Of a DNA stretch of 64,000 nucleotides, positions 17,566-27,440 are shown piece by piece. Location of the stretch: contig DXYB01000002.1 in the NCBI GenBank assembly GCA_019416065.1, positions 1 through 64,000 on the forward strand, in the 5' to 3' direction. Within the stretch, counting starts at the first letter, position 1, and each line of letters opens with the position of its first letter. A program made the position numbers and the translations under genes. The DNA comes from Acidaminococcus sp. (GTDB lineage Bacteria; Bacillota; Negativicutes; Acidaminococcales; Acidaminococcaceae). A model generated the notes under the pieces. It ran no database searches, was not told the DNA's origin, and saw nothing but the letters and a program-made list of their open reading frames with translations.

Positions 17566-18900
17566 TTAATCTGGCAGCCCTAGCAACCAGGCAATGGGCA
17601 CGGTGAGCAAAATGGACAGTACCACCCGCTCAAACCAGATAACGATAATATCCCGCATTTTTAATGGGATATCCGTCCCCATAACACAGGGAATACTGGC
17701 AGAGAAAAATAGAATTTCAGAAATGCTGACTACAGCAATCACAAATTTCAGCAGCATGGTACCGGAACTTTTGATCAAGATAGAGGGTAAAAACATTTCT
17801 GGCAGGCACAAAGCTGCTGCCTTGCCTCCCAGTACAGCCTGGGATACTCCAAACACTTTAAAGAAAGGATAGAACAGGTACCCAAAGTAATCAAATAGCG
17901 GCGTAAATTCTGCCAACCAAAGGCCCAAAAGGCCCACAGAAGTAATGGACGGAATGACGCTAAAGGCCATTTTAAGCCCTGCCCAAAGATTTTCTCCGCA
18001 AAGTTGCAATACCGGAGGCTGGGACGCAGCAGTTTTCAGGCCTTTTTTCCAGGCCCGTTGCAGCCGGTTGCCAGTTTCCACAGGTTCTGCTGCCGCTTTG
18101 CCGCCGTAATACGTATCAGGAATGCTTTTAAGCGGCCACAGGCGGGCGGTAATGGCCGTGACAATAAAAGTAACTACCATGGCCACAAAGAAATAGGTAG
18201 ACCAGAGTCCCATTAACCCCAGCGTACGGGCTACTACCAAAAGGAATGTAACAGATACCGTAGAAAACCCGGTAGCGATAATGGCTGCTTCCCGTGCGGT
18301 GTAGCGGTTTTCCCGGTACACGCCGTTGGTAATAATGAGGGCAATGGAATAGCTGCCCACAAAGGAAGCCACGGCATCAATAGCCGAGCGTCCTGGTGTT
18401 TTAAAGACCGGCCGCATAAAACCATCCACCAGTACCCCAATAAATTCCATCAGGCCATAGCTGGCCAAAAACGCAAGAAAGGCAGAACCAATAGGAATGA
18501 CAAGGCCAACGGGAATGGCCAGCTTATTAAATAAGAAGGGCCCGATATCTCCCCGCCATAACCATACGTTACTTTTCCACAATCCAAAATACATGATGGT
18601 TCCGATGATAGCTCCGCCGATTTTAGCAAAGGACATGAACACATCAATGGGACTTTTCTTCCAGGTTTTTAGGTAAAAAGGCCGTACTGCTCCGATATAC
18701 ATCACCGCCAGAATGAAAATCTGTACCAGCGGCATGCAATATTTTTGCAAAGAGGTAACGATCACATCCACCGGGACACTTTTCAGGCTAGGACTGATCC
18801 ACTCCGTGTCAAAGAAAAACATAAAGACACCGAACAGACTAAATCCCAGAAACTTCTCCAATGCGCCGCTTGCGACTGTTTGCTGCTGTTCCACTTGCAT
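17566..18900 (-). CDS. YjiH-family inner membrane protein (nucleoside-recognition/gate domain)
   Basis: This roughly 444-residue membrane protein has about 10-11 hydrophobic segments and matches YjiH-like proteins with gate domains (ASFVGSYSIALIITNGVYRENRYTAREAAIIATGFSTVS). The start at 18900 follows AAGGTGGGTGG; the frame is open 41 codons further upstream, but that part is Cys-rich, not hydrophobic, and unlike the family. The substrate of this family is not established. It stands alone between the metY promoter and the divergent MATE gene. Confidence 0.8.
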   Translation of the reverse strand: MQVEQQQTVASGALEKFLGFSLFGVFMFFFDTEWISPSLKSVPVDVIVTSLQKYCMPLVQIFILAVMYIGAVRPFYLKTWKKSPIDVFMSFAKIGGAIIGTIMYFGLWKSNVWLWRGDIGPFLFNKLAIPVGLVIPIGSAFLAFLASYGLMEFIGVLVDGFMRPVFKTPGRSAIDAVASFVGSYSIALIITNGVYRENRYTAREAAIIATGFSTVSVTFLLVVARTLGLMGLWSTYFFVAMVVTFIVTAITARLWPLKSIPDTYYGGKAAAEPVETGNRLQRAWKKGLKTAASQPPVLQLCGENLWAGLKMAFSVIPSITSVGLLGLWLAEFTPLFDYFGYLFYPFFKVFGVSQAVLGGKAAALCLPEMFLPSILIKSSGTMLLKFVIAVVSISEILFFSASIPCVMGTDIPLKMRDIIVIWFERVVLSILLTVPIAWLLGLPD

Positions 18901-19111
18901 CCACCCACCTTTTCCTTTATTGTCATCAGTATACACTAGTAGAAGTCTTAAAGGAAAGATTTCCCAGTACACTGCAAACGGACATCCTTTTTCGTTACAA
19001 TAGATACATAACTTGTTTCCCATACATTTCCATCTTTAGTTTCCTTGTACAAAGAATCAACTATACAGCATATAGCTCCGCAATAGTCTTTTCATTTTCT
19101 ATAATTATGAT

Positions 19112-19138
19112 AAAATGTAAAGTAGCACTTTACATTTT
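19112..19138. promoter_or_regulatory. Perfect 12-base-arm palindrome, likely operator
   Basis: AAAATGTAAAGT, three bases, ACTTTACATTTT. It lies just downstream of TATAAT-like sequence (19100-19105) between the YjiH and MATE genes and is of the size bound by dimeric TetR- or MarR-type repressors. No repressor gene is adjacent. Confidence 0.6.
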
Positions 19139-19187
19139 GTTTCCCTATGACTTTAGAAAGGTATAGCAGGGTATAAGAAACTATGAC

Positions 19188-19218
19188 TCTCCGGTACCGC
19201 AGGCGCCGGGGATTTTTT
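19188..19218 (+). terminator. Terminator-like hairpin in the leader of the MATE gene
   Basis: TCTCCGG pairs with CCGGGGA (one G-T pair) and is followed by six Ts, ending 14 bases before the MATE start codon. With no gene upstream on this strand it may act as an attenuator. Confidence 0.5.
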
Positions 19219-19231
19219 ATGAGGATGGTGG

Positions 19232-20590
19232 ATGATGGCACGGACAATGACACGGGATATGACGGTGGGCAGTATTCCCAAGCAACTATTGGGGTTTGCC
19301 CTGCCGCTAATGGTAGGAAATATTTTCCAGATGCTGTACAATACGGTGGATTCCATCGTGGTGGGCAATTTTGTAGGGACCCAAGCTCTGGCCGCCGTGA
19401 GTGCCACCACTATGCTGACCAATATGGCTGTTTTTTTCTTTAATGGATTTTCCATCGGGGCCAGCGTCATCATTGGCCAGTTCTTTGGCGGAAAAAAGTA
19501 CGATCGGCTCCACGCCGCAGTGGAAACCACCATGACGGCCACGCTGATCCTCTGCGTCTTATTTACCGTAGGGTTTCTAGCCACCACCCAGTACATGCTA
19601 GAATTTATGGACACCCCGGCGGACGTATTTAAAGAAGCCGACGTGTACCTGAAAATCTATTTTGAAGGGGTAGCAGGACTACTGCTCTATAATATCGGTA
19701 GCGGGATTCTGCGGGCCGTGGGCGACACCAAGCGGCCTTTGTATTTTCTCATCCTCACCAGTATTTTAAATATTTTCCTGGATCTTTTGTTTGTGGTCAC
19801 GTTCCACATGGGTATCGCCGGGGCCGCCTACGCCACCATCCTGTCCCAGTTTATTTCTGCGGGCGCCACGGTCTTTGTCCTCATGAAAACAAAAGACGTG
19901 TACTATTTCAACCTGAAAGACATGTGCCTGGATAAGGAAGTCCTCCAAGGGATTTTCCGGATCGGGATGCCCACCGCTTTTCAGAGCGTTATTACCTCTT
20001 TATCCAACGTATTTGTCCAGGCCTATATCAATTTCTTTGGAGCCGCTGTCATGGCGGGTTGGGGCTGCTACAATAAGATTGACCAGTTCGTGCTTTTGAT
20101 CATGCAGTCCATGGCCATGGCGGCCACCACCTTTGTAGCCCAGAATATCGGAGCCCGGCAGGAAAAGCGGGCCAATAAGGGCATGGTCCAGGCCATTCTC
20201 ATTACCCTATTCATCAATGCCTGCGTCTCTGCGGTACTTGCCATTTACTCCAACGACGCCATGCGGTTATTCTCTGGGGATGAAGCCGTCATCCACTGGG
20301 GAACCATCTTTATCCGGCAGAACATTTTCTTCCTGCTGTTTAACTGCGTAAATCACGTACTGGCCGGTTCGTTGCGAGGCCGGGGTGATTCTGTAGGGCC
20401 TATGCTGATCATGCTGGTGGCTTTTGTGGCCATTCGCCAGACCTATCTATTTTTCATGACCCGCTTTATCGCCAACACGCCGCAAAGTGTAGGCTTTGGC
20501 TACCCCTTGGGATGGGCCAGCTGCTGTATTTTGGAAATTCTCTATTTTCACTTGCACTGGAAACATCGGAGCGCCATCCCGGAAGCCTAA
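19232..20590 (+). CDS. MATE-family multidrug efflux transporter
   Basis: This 452-residue protein has 12 predicted membrane segments and the MATE pattern: LALPLMVGNIFQMLYNTVDSIVVG-type first helix, GASVIIGQFFGG, and the second half repeating it (MPTAFQSVITSLSNVFVQAYINFFG, FVAQNIGARQ). It is a cation-coupled exporter of the DinF/NorM type. GAGG precedes two adjacent ATG codons; the first is used here. The leader contains a palindrome and a terminator-like hairpin, which suggests conditional expression. Confidence 0.93.
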   Translation: MMARTMTRDMTVGSIPKQLLGFALPLMVGNIFQMLYNTVDSIVVGNFVGTQALAAVSATTMLTNMAVFFFNGFSIGASVIIGQFFGGKKYDRLHAAVETTMTATLILCVLFTVGFLATTQYMLEFMDTPADVFKEADVYLKIYFEGVAGLLLYNIGSGILRAVGDTKRPLYFLILTSILNIFLDLLFVVTFHMGIAGAAYATILSQFISAGATVFVLMKTKDVYYFNLKDMCLDKEVLQGIFRIGMPTAFQSVITSLSNVFVQAYINFFGAAVMAGWGCYNKIDQFVLLIMQSMAMAATTFVAQNIGARQEKRANKGMVQAILITLFINACVSAVLAIYSNDAMRLFSGDEAVIHWGTIFIRQNIFFLLFNCVNHVLAGSLRGRGDSVGPMLIMLVAFVAIRQTYLFFMTRFIANTPQSVGFGYPLGWASCCILEILYFHLHWKHRSAIPEA

Positions 20591-20650
20591 GGCAGAAAAA
20601 GAAATTTCTTTGCTGCGTTGTTCCGCGGACTAACTATGTTTGTCGAAGTG

Positions 20651-20659
20651 TGTTATAAT
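20651..20659 (+). promoter_or_regulatory. Extended -10 promoter of the dehydratase-activator gene
   Basis: TGTTATAAT, a TGn-extended perfect -10 box, lies 28 bases before the start codon. No good -35 box is visible. Confidence 0.55.
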
Positions 20660-20686
20660 AATATACACTTTAAGACGAGGTGCATT

Positions 20687-23600
20687 ATGAGTACGTATCG
20701 TGTAGGATTAGACATCGGTTCCACCACCTGCAAAATCGTGGTTTTAGATGCTGCGCAGCAGGTGGTCTTTACCCGTTATAAACGCCACCAGGCCAACGTG
20801 CCCAAAGTGCTGCAACAAGCCCTGCAAGAGCTGCGCAGCCAAATCGGCGATGCCAGTTTGCAGCTAAAGATCACAGGTTCCGTGGGAATGGGGGTCGCCG
20901 AAAAATTTGACCTGTCGTTTGAGCAGGAAGTGATTGCAGCCACCAAATACGTGAAGGCCCAATACCCGGACGTAGCCACTTTGATTGATATCGGCGGAGA
21001 AGACGCTAAGATCGTCTATATCAAAAAAGACGGCAGCTGCGATCTGCGGATGAACGGCAACTGTGCTGGCGGCACAGGGGCTTTTCTGGACCAGATGGCG
21101 GTGCTTTTGGGCGTTTCCATTGAAGAATTAGACGGGTTGGCTCAAAAAGCCAAGCATATCCATGCCATTGCTTCCCGCTGTGGCGTATTTGCCAAAACGG
21201 ACGTACAAAACCTGCTGGCCAAAAACGTTAGCCGGGAAGATATTGCCCTGTCTATTTTTCATGCCGTCGCGGTTCAGGTGATTGCCACCTTGAGCCACGG
21301 CTGCACCATCGAGCCCAAGATTCTTTTCTGCGGCGGCCCTCTCACCTTCATGCCGGTATTGCGCAAAGCGTTGATGGATGCCCTGCAGATTCCCTATGTG
21401 AATTTTATCGTACCGGATAACGCCAACCTGATCCCTGCCTATGGCACGGCCCTCAGTGCGGAAAATGCGCCGGAGATCAGTTTTGATGCATTGCTGGAAA
21501 AACTAGCCAAAACACCGAAAGCAGCCATCCGGACCGGCGGCGCCTTGCCCCCGATTTTCCGGGACGAAGCGGACTACGCCGCCTGGAAAAAGCAAAAGGA
21601 AGCGGATTATATCCAGCTGGCCCCTTTGACGCCGGAAACAACGGATGTCTATGTGGGTATTGATTCCGGGTCAACCACCACAAAACTCGTAGTCACAAAT
21701 CCGCAGGACGAAATTCTTTTTACCTATTACCTGCCTAATAACGGTAACCCTATTGGGGCCGTACAAACGGCCTTTGAAGCGTTTTATGCTAAGTGCCTGG
21801 AAAATGGCGCCAATCCCCGAATCCTGGGCAGCTGCTCCACCGGTTATGGCGAAGATCTCATTAAGGCCGCGTTTGCCTTAAAAACCGGGATTATTGAAAC
21901 CATTGCCCATTACCTGGCAGCCCGGAAGATCAATAAAGACATTTCCTTTATCCTGGATATCGGCGGCCAGGACATGAAAGCCATTTTCGTAGATCATGGA
22001 ATTTTAAACCGGATGGAACTTAACGAATCCTGTTCCTCTGGCTGCGGGACGTTCCTGGAAACCTTTGCCAAGGGACTGAATTATTCCGTCAGCGAATTTG
22101 CCAAACTGGCCTGTGAAGCCAAGGAACCTTGCGACTTAGGCACCCGCTGCACCGTCTTCATGAATTCAAAGGTCAAGCAGAGCCTGCGGGAAGGGGTCAC
22201 CATCGGGGATATTTCCGCCGGTCTTGCCTATTCCGTCATTAAAAATTGCCTGTACAAGGTGTTAAAGCTCCAAAACACCGAAGAACTGGGCACGGATATT
22301 GTGCTCCAGGGCGGCACTATGAAAAATGATGCCGTGGTCCGGGCTTTTGAACTTTTGACCCACACCACGGTGCACCGGAGCAATATTCCGGAAATCATGG
22401 GCGCCTATGGCTGCTGCCTGTATGCGCGGCAAAAAGCAGACGGTTTTGCTACACTGGACGATATGATCCACGTGGCCCAGTACACCACCAAGCCCCTCCA
22501 GTGCCATGGCTGCGAAAATAATTGCCTCATCAAAAAATATGCCTTTGGCAATGGCAGTACCTATTACTCCGGCAACAAATGCGAAAAGTACTTCAGCAAC
22601 CGGGGTGAAGGCCATAAGCCGGGGGAAAACATTTATGACTATAAATACCAGCTGCTCTTTGATCGGCCGGTAAAAGAAGACGCGGAGCGGGTTATCGGGC
22701 TTCCACGGGTACTCAATATGTATGAGGATTATCCGTTCTGGCATGCCCTCTTTACCACTTGTGGTCTCAAGGTCCAGCTGTCCGATCCGTCCAATATGAA
22801 GGATTATGTCAGCGGCATCCGGGAAGTCATGAGCGATAACATTTGCTTCCCCGCTAAATTGGTGCACGGCCACATTCACAACCTGATACACAAACGGGTC
22901 AACCGGATTTTCATGCCGTATGTGATTTACGAACGCCAGGAAGACAAGCGGCAGCTCAATAGCTACAACTGCCCCGTGGTATCCGGATATTCCGACGTCA
23001 TTAAAAGCACGCTGGAAAGCGAGATTCCTATTGATACGCCGGTAATCAATTTCCAGGATGAAAAACTGCTGAAAGGCCAGATCCGGAAATATTTAAACTA
23101 CATCGGGTTTGACCGGTTTATGGCGGACAAAGCCCTGAAAGCAGCCTTTGCGGCCCAGGAAGACTATGCCCGTGCCATCAAGGCAAAAAACGAAGAAATT
23201 TTGCAAAAGAGCCGGGACGCACACCAACTGACCATTCTTCTGGCTGGCCGTCCCTACCATACGGATCCGCTTATCCAGCACAAACTCAGCGAATCCATTG
23301 CCGAGATGGGCATCAACGTAATCAACGAAGACCTGGTGCGGGATGACAGCCAGATCACCATTGACGATTCTTATTTAGTCCGGCAGTGGGCGTATATCAA
23401 CCGGATTTCCAAAGCCGCCGACTGGGTGGCCCGACAGGATAACACCGTGCATTTTATGGAGATGACCTCCTTTGGGTGTGGGCCGGATGCCTTTTTGCAG
23501 GACGAAATCCGGGGCATTCTCCAGCGTCACGGCAAGGCCCTTACGCTCTTAAAAATCGACGATGTATCCAATATCGGCTCGCTAAAACTGCGGGTGCGCA

Positions 23601-24982
23601 GCGTGGTGGAAAGCATCCGCTACAACAACGACGCAGTGTTAAAGCATCAGGAGTTTATCCAGCCTCCGAAATTTGAAAAAGGGATGGAAGGTTACACCAT
23701 TCTGGCCCCTTTCTTCAATTCCTATATTTCTCCCCTGATCCCTGCCATCATGAAAAACGCCGGATACACGGTGGTGACCCTGCCGGAAAGCACGGAAGAA
23801 AGTGCGGAATTGGGCCTGAAATACGCCAATAACGAAGTATGTTATCCCGCCACGTTGGTGGTGGGCGACTACATCAAGGCCCTGCAAAGCGGCCAATACG
23901 ACCTGCACCGCACGGCGGTTGCCATCAGCCAAACCGGCGGGCAGTGCCGCGCCTCTAACTATTACGGCTTGATCAAGCACGCTCTCGTGGCCGCCGGATT
24001 TACCGATGTGCCGGTGATCAGCCTGGCCGTCAGCAAAAACATCCAGAACGACCAGCCCGGTTTCCACTTGAATTGGCTGAAGATCGCCAAAATCACCGTA
24101 TCCTCCATCCTGTTCTCTGACTGCCTGAGCAAGCTGTTCCATGCCACGGTGGTACGGGAAACGGGCAAGCTGAAGGGAAAAGCCAAGGAATTAAAAGAAA
24201 AATACCTGGAGCTTGCCAAGGCAGAAATTGAAAAGAATAATTCCAAAGGACTATTGGAACTATTGCGCCAGGCCGCTGAGGAATTTAATGCCTTCGCCAA
24301 GGCGGACGAAGTCCTGCCACGGGTGGGCATTGTGGGCGAAATTTACCTGAAGTTCAACCGGTTCTCCCATAAAAACATCACCGAGTGGCTGATGGAACAC
24401 TCCATAGAAGTGATGCCGCCGTTACTGACGCCGTTTTTCATGCAAGCCTTTGTGAACCGGATCACCAACAAGAAATTCGGCCTGGAGCGGCATCATGTCC
24501 CCGCCATTATTGCAGATGTGCTGTATAGTTGGGTGAACAGCCAGATTCAGAAGTTCAATCAAGTGGGCGAAAAATTCCGGTATTTCACCCCCATCGAAAA
24601 TATCTTTGAATTGGCTAACGACGGAAAAACCGTCATCAATATGGCGGCCCAGTTTGGGGAAGGATGGCTGTTGCCCGCAGAAGTGATTAACTTTGCCAAG
24701 AACGGGATTTTAAATGTGATCAGTCTGCAGCCCTTTGGCTGTATCGCCAACCACATTATTTCCAAGGGTATTGAAAAGCGGATCAAATCTCTCTATCCTC
24801 ACATGAATCTCTTGTCGCTGGATTTTGATAGTGGCGTCAGTGATGTCAATGTGATGAACCGGCTATTGCTGTTTGTGGAAAATATTCAAAAAGAAACGGC
24901 CAATGCGACAGGTACTTCGCCCCAAAAGAAAAAGCAGGGATTGATCGAAGAGAACCTGCTACGGCGGGAAATTATGGTCTGA
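20687..24982 (+). CDS. Large 2-hydroxyacyl-CoA dehydratase activator-type protein
   Basis: This 1431-residue protein has two BadF/HgdC-type ASKHA ATPase modules in tandem. Module one has GLDIGSTT, DIGGEDAK, the cluster cysteine in NCAGGTGAF and a second in SRCGVF. Module two (from about residue 320) has GIDSGSTTTK, DIGGQDMK, SCSSGCGTF and TRCTVF. Both keep the cysteines that bridge a [4Fe-4S] cluster in HgdC dimers. The rest (about 600-1400) is the DUF2229/HgdB-like activase region with several cysteines, for example CENNCLIKK. HgdC drives ATP-dependent electrons into 2-hydroxyglutaryl-CoA dehydratase; the exact partner of these giant YjiL-like forms is unknown. The ATG at 20687 with GAGGTG upstream is preferred over earlier in-frame ATGs. 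Confidence 0.9.
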   Translation: MSTYRVGLDIGSTTCKIVVLDAAQQVVFTRYKRHQANVPKVLQQALQELRSQIGDASLQLKITGSVGMGVAEKFDLSFEQEVIAATKYVKAQYPDVATLIDIGGEDAKIVYIKKDGSCDLRMNGNCAGGTGAFLDQMAVLLGVSIEELDGLAQKAKHIHAIASRCGVFAKTDVQNLLAKNVSREDIALSIFHAVAVQVIATLSHGCTIEPKILFCGGPLTFMPVLRKALMDALQIPYVNFIVPDNANLIPAYGTALSAENAPEISFDALLEKLAKTPKAAIRTGGALPPIFRDEADYAAWKKQKEADYIQLAPLTPETTDVYVGIDSGSTTTKLVVTNPQDEILFTYYLPNNGNPIGAVQTAFEAFYAKCLENGANPRILGSCSTGYGEDLIKAAFALKTGIIETIAHYLAARKINKDISFILDIGGQDMKAIFVDHGILNRMELNESCSSGCGTFLETFAKGLNYSVSEFAKLACEAKEPCDLGTRCTVFMNSKVKQSLREGVTIGDISAGLAYSVIKNCLYKVLKLQNTEELGTDIVLQGGTMKNDAVVRAFELLTHTTVHRSNIPEIMGAYGCCLYARQKADGFATLDDMIHVAQYTTKPLQCHGCENNCLIKKYAFGNGSTYYSGNKCEKYFSNRGEGHKPGENIYDYKYQLLFDRPVKEDAERVIGLPRVLNMYEDYPFWHALFTTCGLKVQLSDPSNMKDYVSGIREVMSDNICFPAKLVHGHIHNLIHKRVNRIFMPYVIYERQEDKRQLNSYNCPVVSGYSDVIKSTLESEIPIDTPVINFQDEKLLKGQIRKYLNYIGFDRFMADKALKAAFAAQEDYARAIKAKNEEILQKSRDAHQLTILLAGRPYHTDPLIQHKLSESIAEMGINVINEDLVRDDSQITIDDSYLVRQWAYINRISKAADWVARQDNTVHFMEMTSFGCGPDAFLQDEIRGILQRHGKALTLLKIDDVSNIGSLKLRVRSVVESIRYNNDAVLKHQEFIQPPKFEKGMEGYTILAPFFNSYISPLIPAIMKNAGYTVVTLPESTEESAELGLKYANNEVCYPATLVVGDYIKALQSGQYDLHRTAVAISQTGGQCRASNYYGLIKHALVAAGFTDVPVISLAVSKNIQNDQPGFHLNWLKIAKITVSSILFSDCLSKLFHATVVRETGKLKGKAKELKEKYLELAKAEIEKNNSKGLLELLRQAAEEFNAFAKADEVLPRVGIVGEIYLKFNRFSHKNITEWLMEHSIEVMPPLLTPFFMQAFVNRITNKKFGLERHHVPAIIADVLYSWVNSQIQKFNQVGEKFRYFTPIENIFELANDGKTVINMAAQFGEGWLLPAEVINFAKNGILNVISLQPFGCIANHIISKGIEKRIKSLYPHMNLLSLDFDSGVSDVNVMNRLLLFVENIQKETANATGTSPQKKKQGLIEENLLRREIMV

Positions 24983-24984
24983 CG

Positions 24985-25030
24985 AAAAAACAGAGCTTTC
25001 TTTGCTAAACAAGAAGCTCTGTTTTTCTTT
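24985..25030 (+). terminator. Terminator of the dehydratase-activator gene
   Basis: AACAGAGCTT pairs with AAGCTCTGTT and is followed by a T-rich run, directly after the stop codon. Confidence 0.85.
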
Positions 25031-25165
25031 TGTCTTGCTATAGTTTCAAGTTATAGCGTTCCTTTACTTTTATATATTTTTAAATACCCCACTGCCATGC
25101 TATACTAGGAGCACGTTCAAAATTTCGGTATTACAAAGTCTAGCAAAAAGAAAAGAGGAAAAGCC

Positions 25166-26287
25166 ATGACTGTAAAAAATAAACCGCCTTTTCGGTATGA
25201 TATTGTAGGAAGTTTTCTTCGTCCTGCGGCCCTGAAAGAAAAACGGGAAGCACTGGCAGATGGAAAAATCACCCCGGCCCAATTGCAAGCGGCAGAAGAC
25301 GCGGCCATTAAGGAACTCGTAGAAAAAGAAAAAGCCGTAGGACTCCATGCCGTCACCGACGGTGAATTTCGTCGCCGCTACTGGCATCTGGATTTTCTCA
25401 CCGCACTGGAAGGGGTAACGGAAATTTCTGCGGAAAATTGGTCCGTCCACTTTAAGGGTGTCCAGCCTAAAGCCCGCACCGCAAAAATCACTGGAAAGAT
25501 CGACTTTGGAAAACATCCCTTTCTGGAACACTTTCGGGCCCTGCAGCGCATCGCCGGAGATACCCTAGTCAAAATGACCATTCCATCCCCCAGCATGCTG
25601 CATCTCATTTGCTGCGTACGGGAAAAACACTATGAACCCTTCCCGCCCTACCAAGATCAGGAAAAGCTGTTCCACGATATTGCCATCGCCTACCAGCACG
25701 CCATCAAAGCATTCTATGCTGCCGGCTGCCGCTATCTGCAGCTGGATGATACCAGCTGGGGCGAATTCTGCGATGTGGATAAACGCAAAGCCTATGCGGA
25801 ACGGGGCTTTGACCTGGACGAAGTGGCCAAAAATTATGTAAAAGTAATCAACCGGGCCTTGGAAGCAAAACCCGATGACATGACCATCACCATGCACATC
25901 TGCCGGGGCAATTTCCGTTCCACCTGGTTTTCCAGCGGTGGCTATGAACCAGTGGCAGAGATTTTATTCGGGCATTGCAACGTAGATGGCTTCTTCCTGG
26001 AATACGACTCTGACCGGGCCGGCGGGTTTGAACCCCTGCGTTTCATTAAGAACCAGCAAGTAGTGCTGGGACTCGTTACCAGTAAAACACCGGAGCTGGA
26101 AAAAGAAGAAGACATCATCAAACGCATCCACGAAGCCGAAAAGTATGTGCCCCTTAAGCAATTGTGCCTGTCTCCGCAGTGCGGGTTCTCCTCCACCGAA
26201 GAAGGCAATCTGCTGACCGAAGCGCAGCAATGGGCTAAGCTGCGTTTAATCAACGACATCGCCCAAAAAGTTTGGCAAGATGCCTAA
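25166..26287 (+). CDS. B12-independent methionine synthase C-domain-like methyltransferase
   Basis: This 373-residue TIM-barrel protein matches the C-terminal catalytic half of MetE, as in the short YxjG/YxjH type. The zinc ligands are visible as HIC in TMHICRGN and a late cysteine in SPQCGFSS, with the acidic ligand expected between them. The start region DIVGSFLRP is typical. It lacks the N-terminal half that binds polyglutamyl folate, so the methyl donor is uncertain. AGAGGA precedes the ATG. It is a monocistronic unit with its own terminator, not linked to metY. Confidence 0.88.
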   Translation: MTVKNKPPFRYDIVGSFLRPAALKEKREALADGKITPAQLQAAEDAAIKELVEKEKAVGLHAVTDGEFRRRYWHLDFLTALEGVTEISAENWSVHFKGVQPKARTAKITGKIDFGKHPFLEHFRALQRIAGDTLVKMTIPSPSMLHLICCVREKHYEPFPPYQDQEKLFHDIAIAYQHAIKAFYAAGCRYLQLDDTSWGEFCDVDKRKAYAERGFDLDEVAKNYVKVINRALEAKPDDMTITMHICRGNFRSTWFSSGGYEPVAEILFGHCNVDGFFLEYDSDRAGGFEPLRFIKNQQVVLGLVTSKTPELEKEEDIIKRIHEAEKYVPLKQLCLSPQCGFSSTEEGNLLTEAQQWAKLRLINDIAQKVWQDA

Positions 26288-26316
26288 AAAGGAACTCATA
26301 GACTCACTTCCTTTTT
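26286..26316. terminator. Bidirectional terminator between the MetE-like and LysR genes
   Basis: AAAAAGGAA pairs with TTCCTTTTT across a 13-base loop, giving T runs on both strands between convergent genes. Confidence 0.8.
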
Positions 26317-26376
26317 GTTTTACAATTGTATGACTATGTTATACCCATTTTTGAGAACTCTAGGGCAATGGTTTCT

Positions 26377-27300
26377 TTATTCTCTTTGTGGAATCATCCA
26401 GGGCTCAAAAGCACAAATTGCCGCATTCTTCTGGATATGCTCCTCCAGTTCTTCCGCAAATATGCGCATAGCATGCATCCGTCGAGGATTAGGATAGCGA
26501 TGCGTAATTTCGTAACAAATTCTGGGCGGGGGATCATCATGGAGTTTGTAGTATGTCATATTGGCCGTACTCTGAAAGGTTTTAATAATGGACATAGGCG
26601 CAATCGCCCAGCGCCCAGGAGTGTTAAGAAAACGCTGCAGCGTATCACCAGTATTGACCCGGATCGTGCCAAATTGATCCGGAGGGAAATATTCGTCATG
26701 CCATTGCTGAAAGTCTGGCCCCCAACTAAGCATCACCTCTTGAGAGATATCCAGGTCAGCACAGCGCAAATCATTACAATATTGACTTTCTTTGCTACAC
26801 ACCAAATACATCAGTTCCCGGTAGATAGGACGTGACACAATATCGGCATAGTGAATCCGGCTAAATACAAAGCCAATATCTGCCATATGATTTTCCACCA
26901 GTGTATGTATTTCGTTGGAGTGGTGGGTATTGATGGTCAGTTTAATCGTAGGATAGCGCAGCAAATGATCATTAAACAGGTCCACCAAGGTATGGTTATT
27001 AACAGAATCAATTCCTGCAATCGTAAGCGTTTCATATTGATGCTGCTTTTTCAAGTTGTGCGTATCCTTCCACAAGCTGTCCCATTGTCTGGCAAGGGGA
27101 ACAAAGGAAGATCCGTAAGGGGTAAGCTCTACATTTTTGATACCTTTGCTCCTCACCAACAATTCGCTGCCCAGTTCTTTTTCCAGGCTCAGGATACGAC
27201 TGCTCACAGTGGACTGGGAGACAAAAAGATTTTTTGCGGCATGACTAATCGTCCCATAAGTGATCACAGCCAAGAATGTTTCAATTTGTTCGTAGGTCAT
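26377..27300 (-). CDS. LysR-family regulator beside gltS-rraA
   Basis: This 307-residue protein has an N-terminal winged helix-turn-helix (TYEQIETFLAVITYGTISHA, LFVSQSTVSSRILSLEKELG) and a type-2 periplasmic-like effector domain. CAAGGGGG precedes the ATG. It is divergent from the gltS-rraA pair, the standard layout for a LysR protein and its target. The 140-base space between the starts is AT-rich and contains the dyad ATAATATTAT near 27325. Confidence 0.9.
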   Translation of the reverse strand: MTYEQIETFLAVITYGTISHAAKNLFVSQSTVSSRILSLEKELGSELLVRSKGIKNVELTPYGSSFVPLARQWDSLWKDTHNLKKQHQYETLTIAGIDSVNNHTLVDLFNDHLLRYPTIKLTINTHHSNEIHTLVENHMADIGFVFSRIHYADIVSRPIYRELMYLVCSKESQYCNDLRCADLDISQEVMLSWGPDFQQWHDEYFPPDQFGTIRVNTGDTLQRFLNTPGRWAIAPMSIIKTFQSTANMTYYKLHDDPPPRICYEITHRYPNPRRMHAMRIFAEELEEHIQKNAAICAFEPWMIPQRE

Positions 27301-27440
27301 AATACCCCCTTGTAATACATTATAATATTATCATATCCGATATTTTATACCAAATATATTCGTTTTACAAATTTATGGTTTCGTCTTATGATGGGCATAA
27401 CAAAGTTGTAATGCACAAAGCAGGAAAGAAAAGGGGAAAA

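Noticed and set aside
19183..19443. Alternative frame starting in the MATE leader
   Set aside because: Shadow of the MATE gene in another frame, with no membrane pattern.
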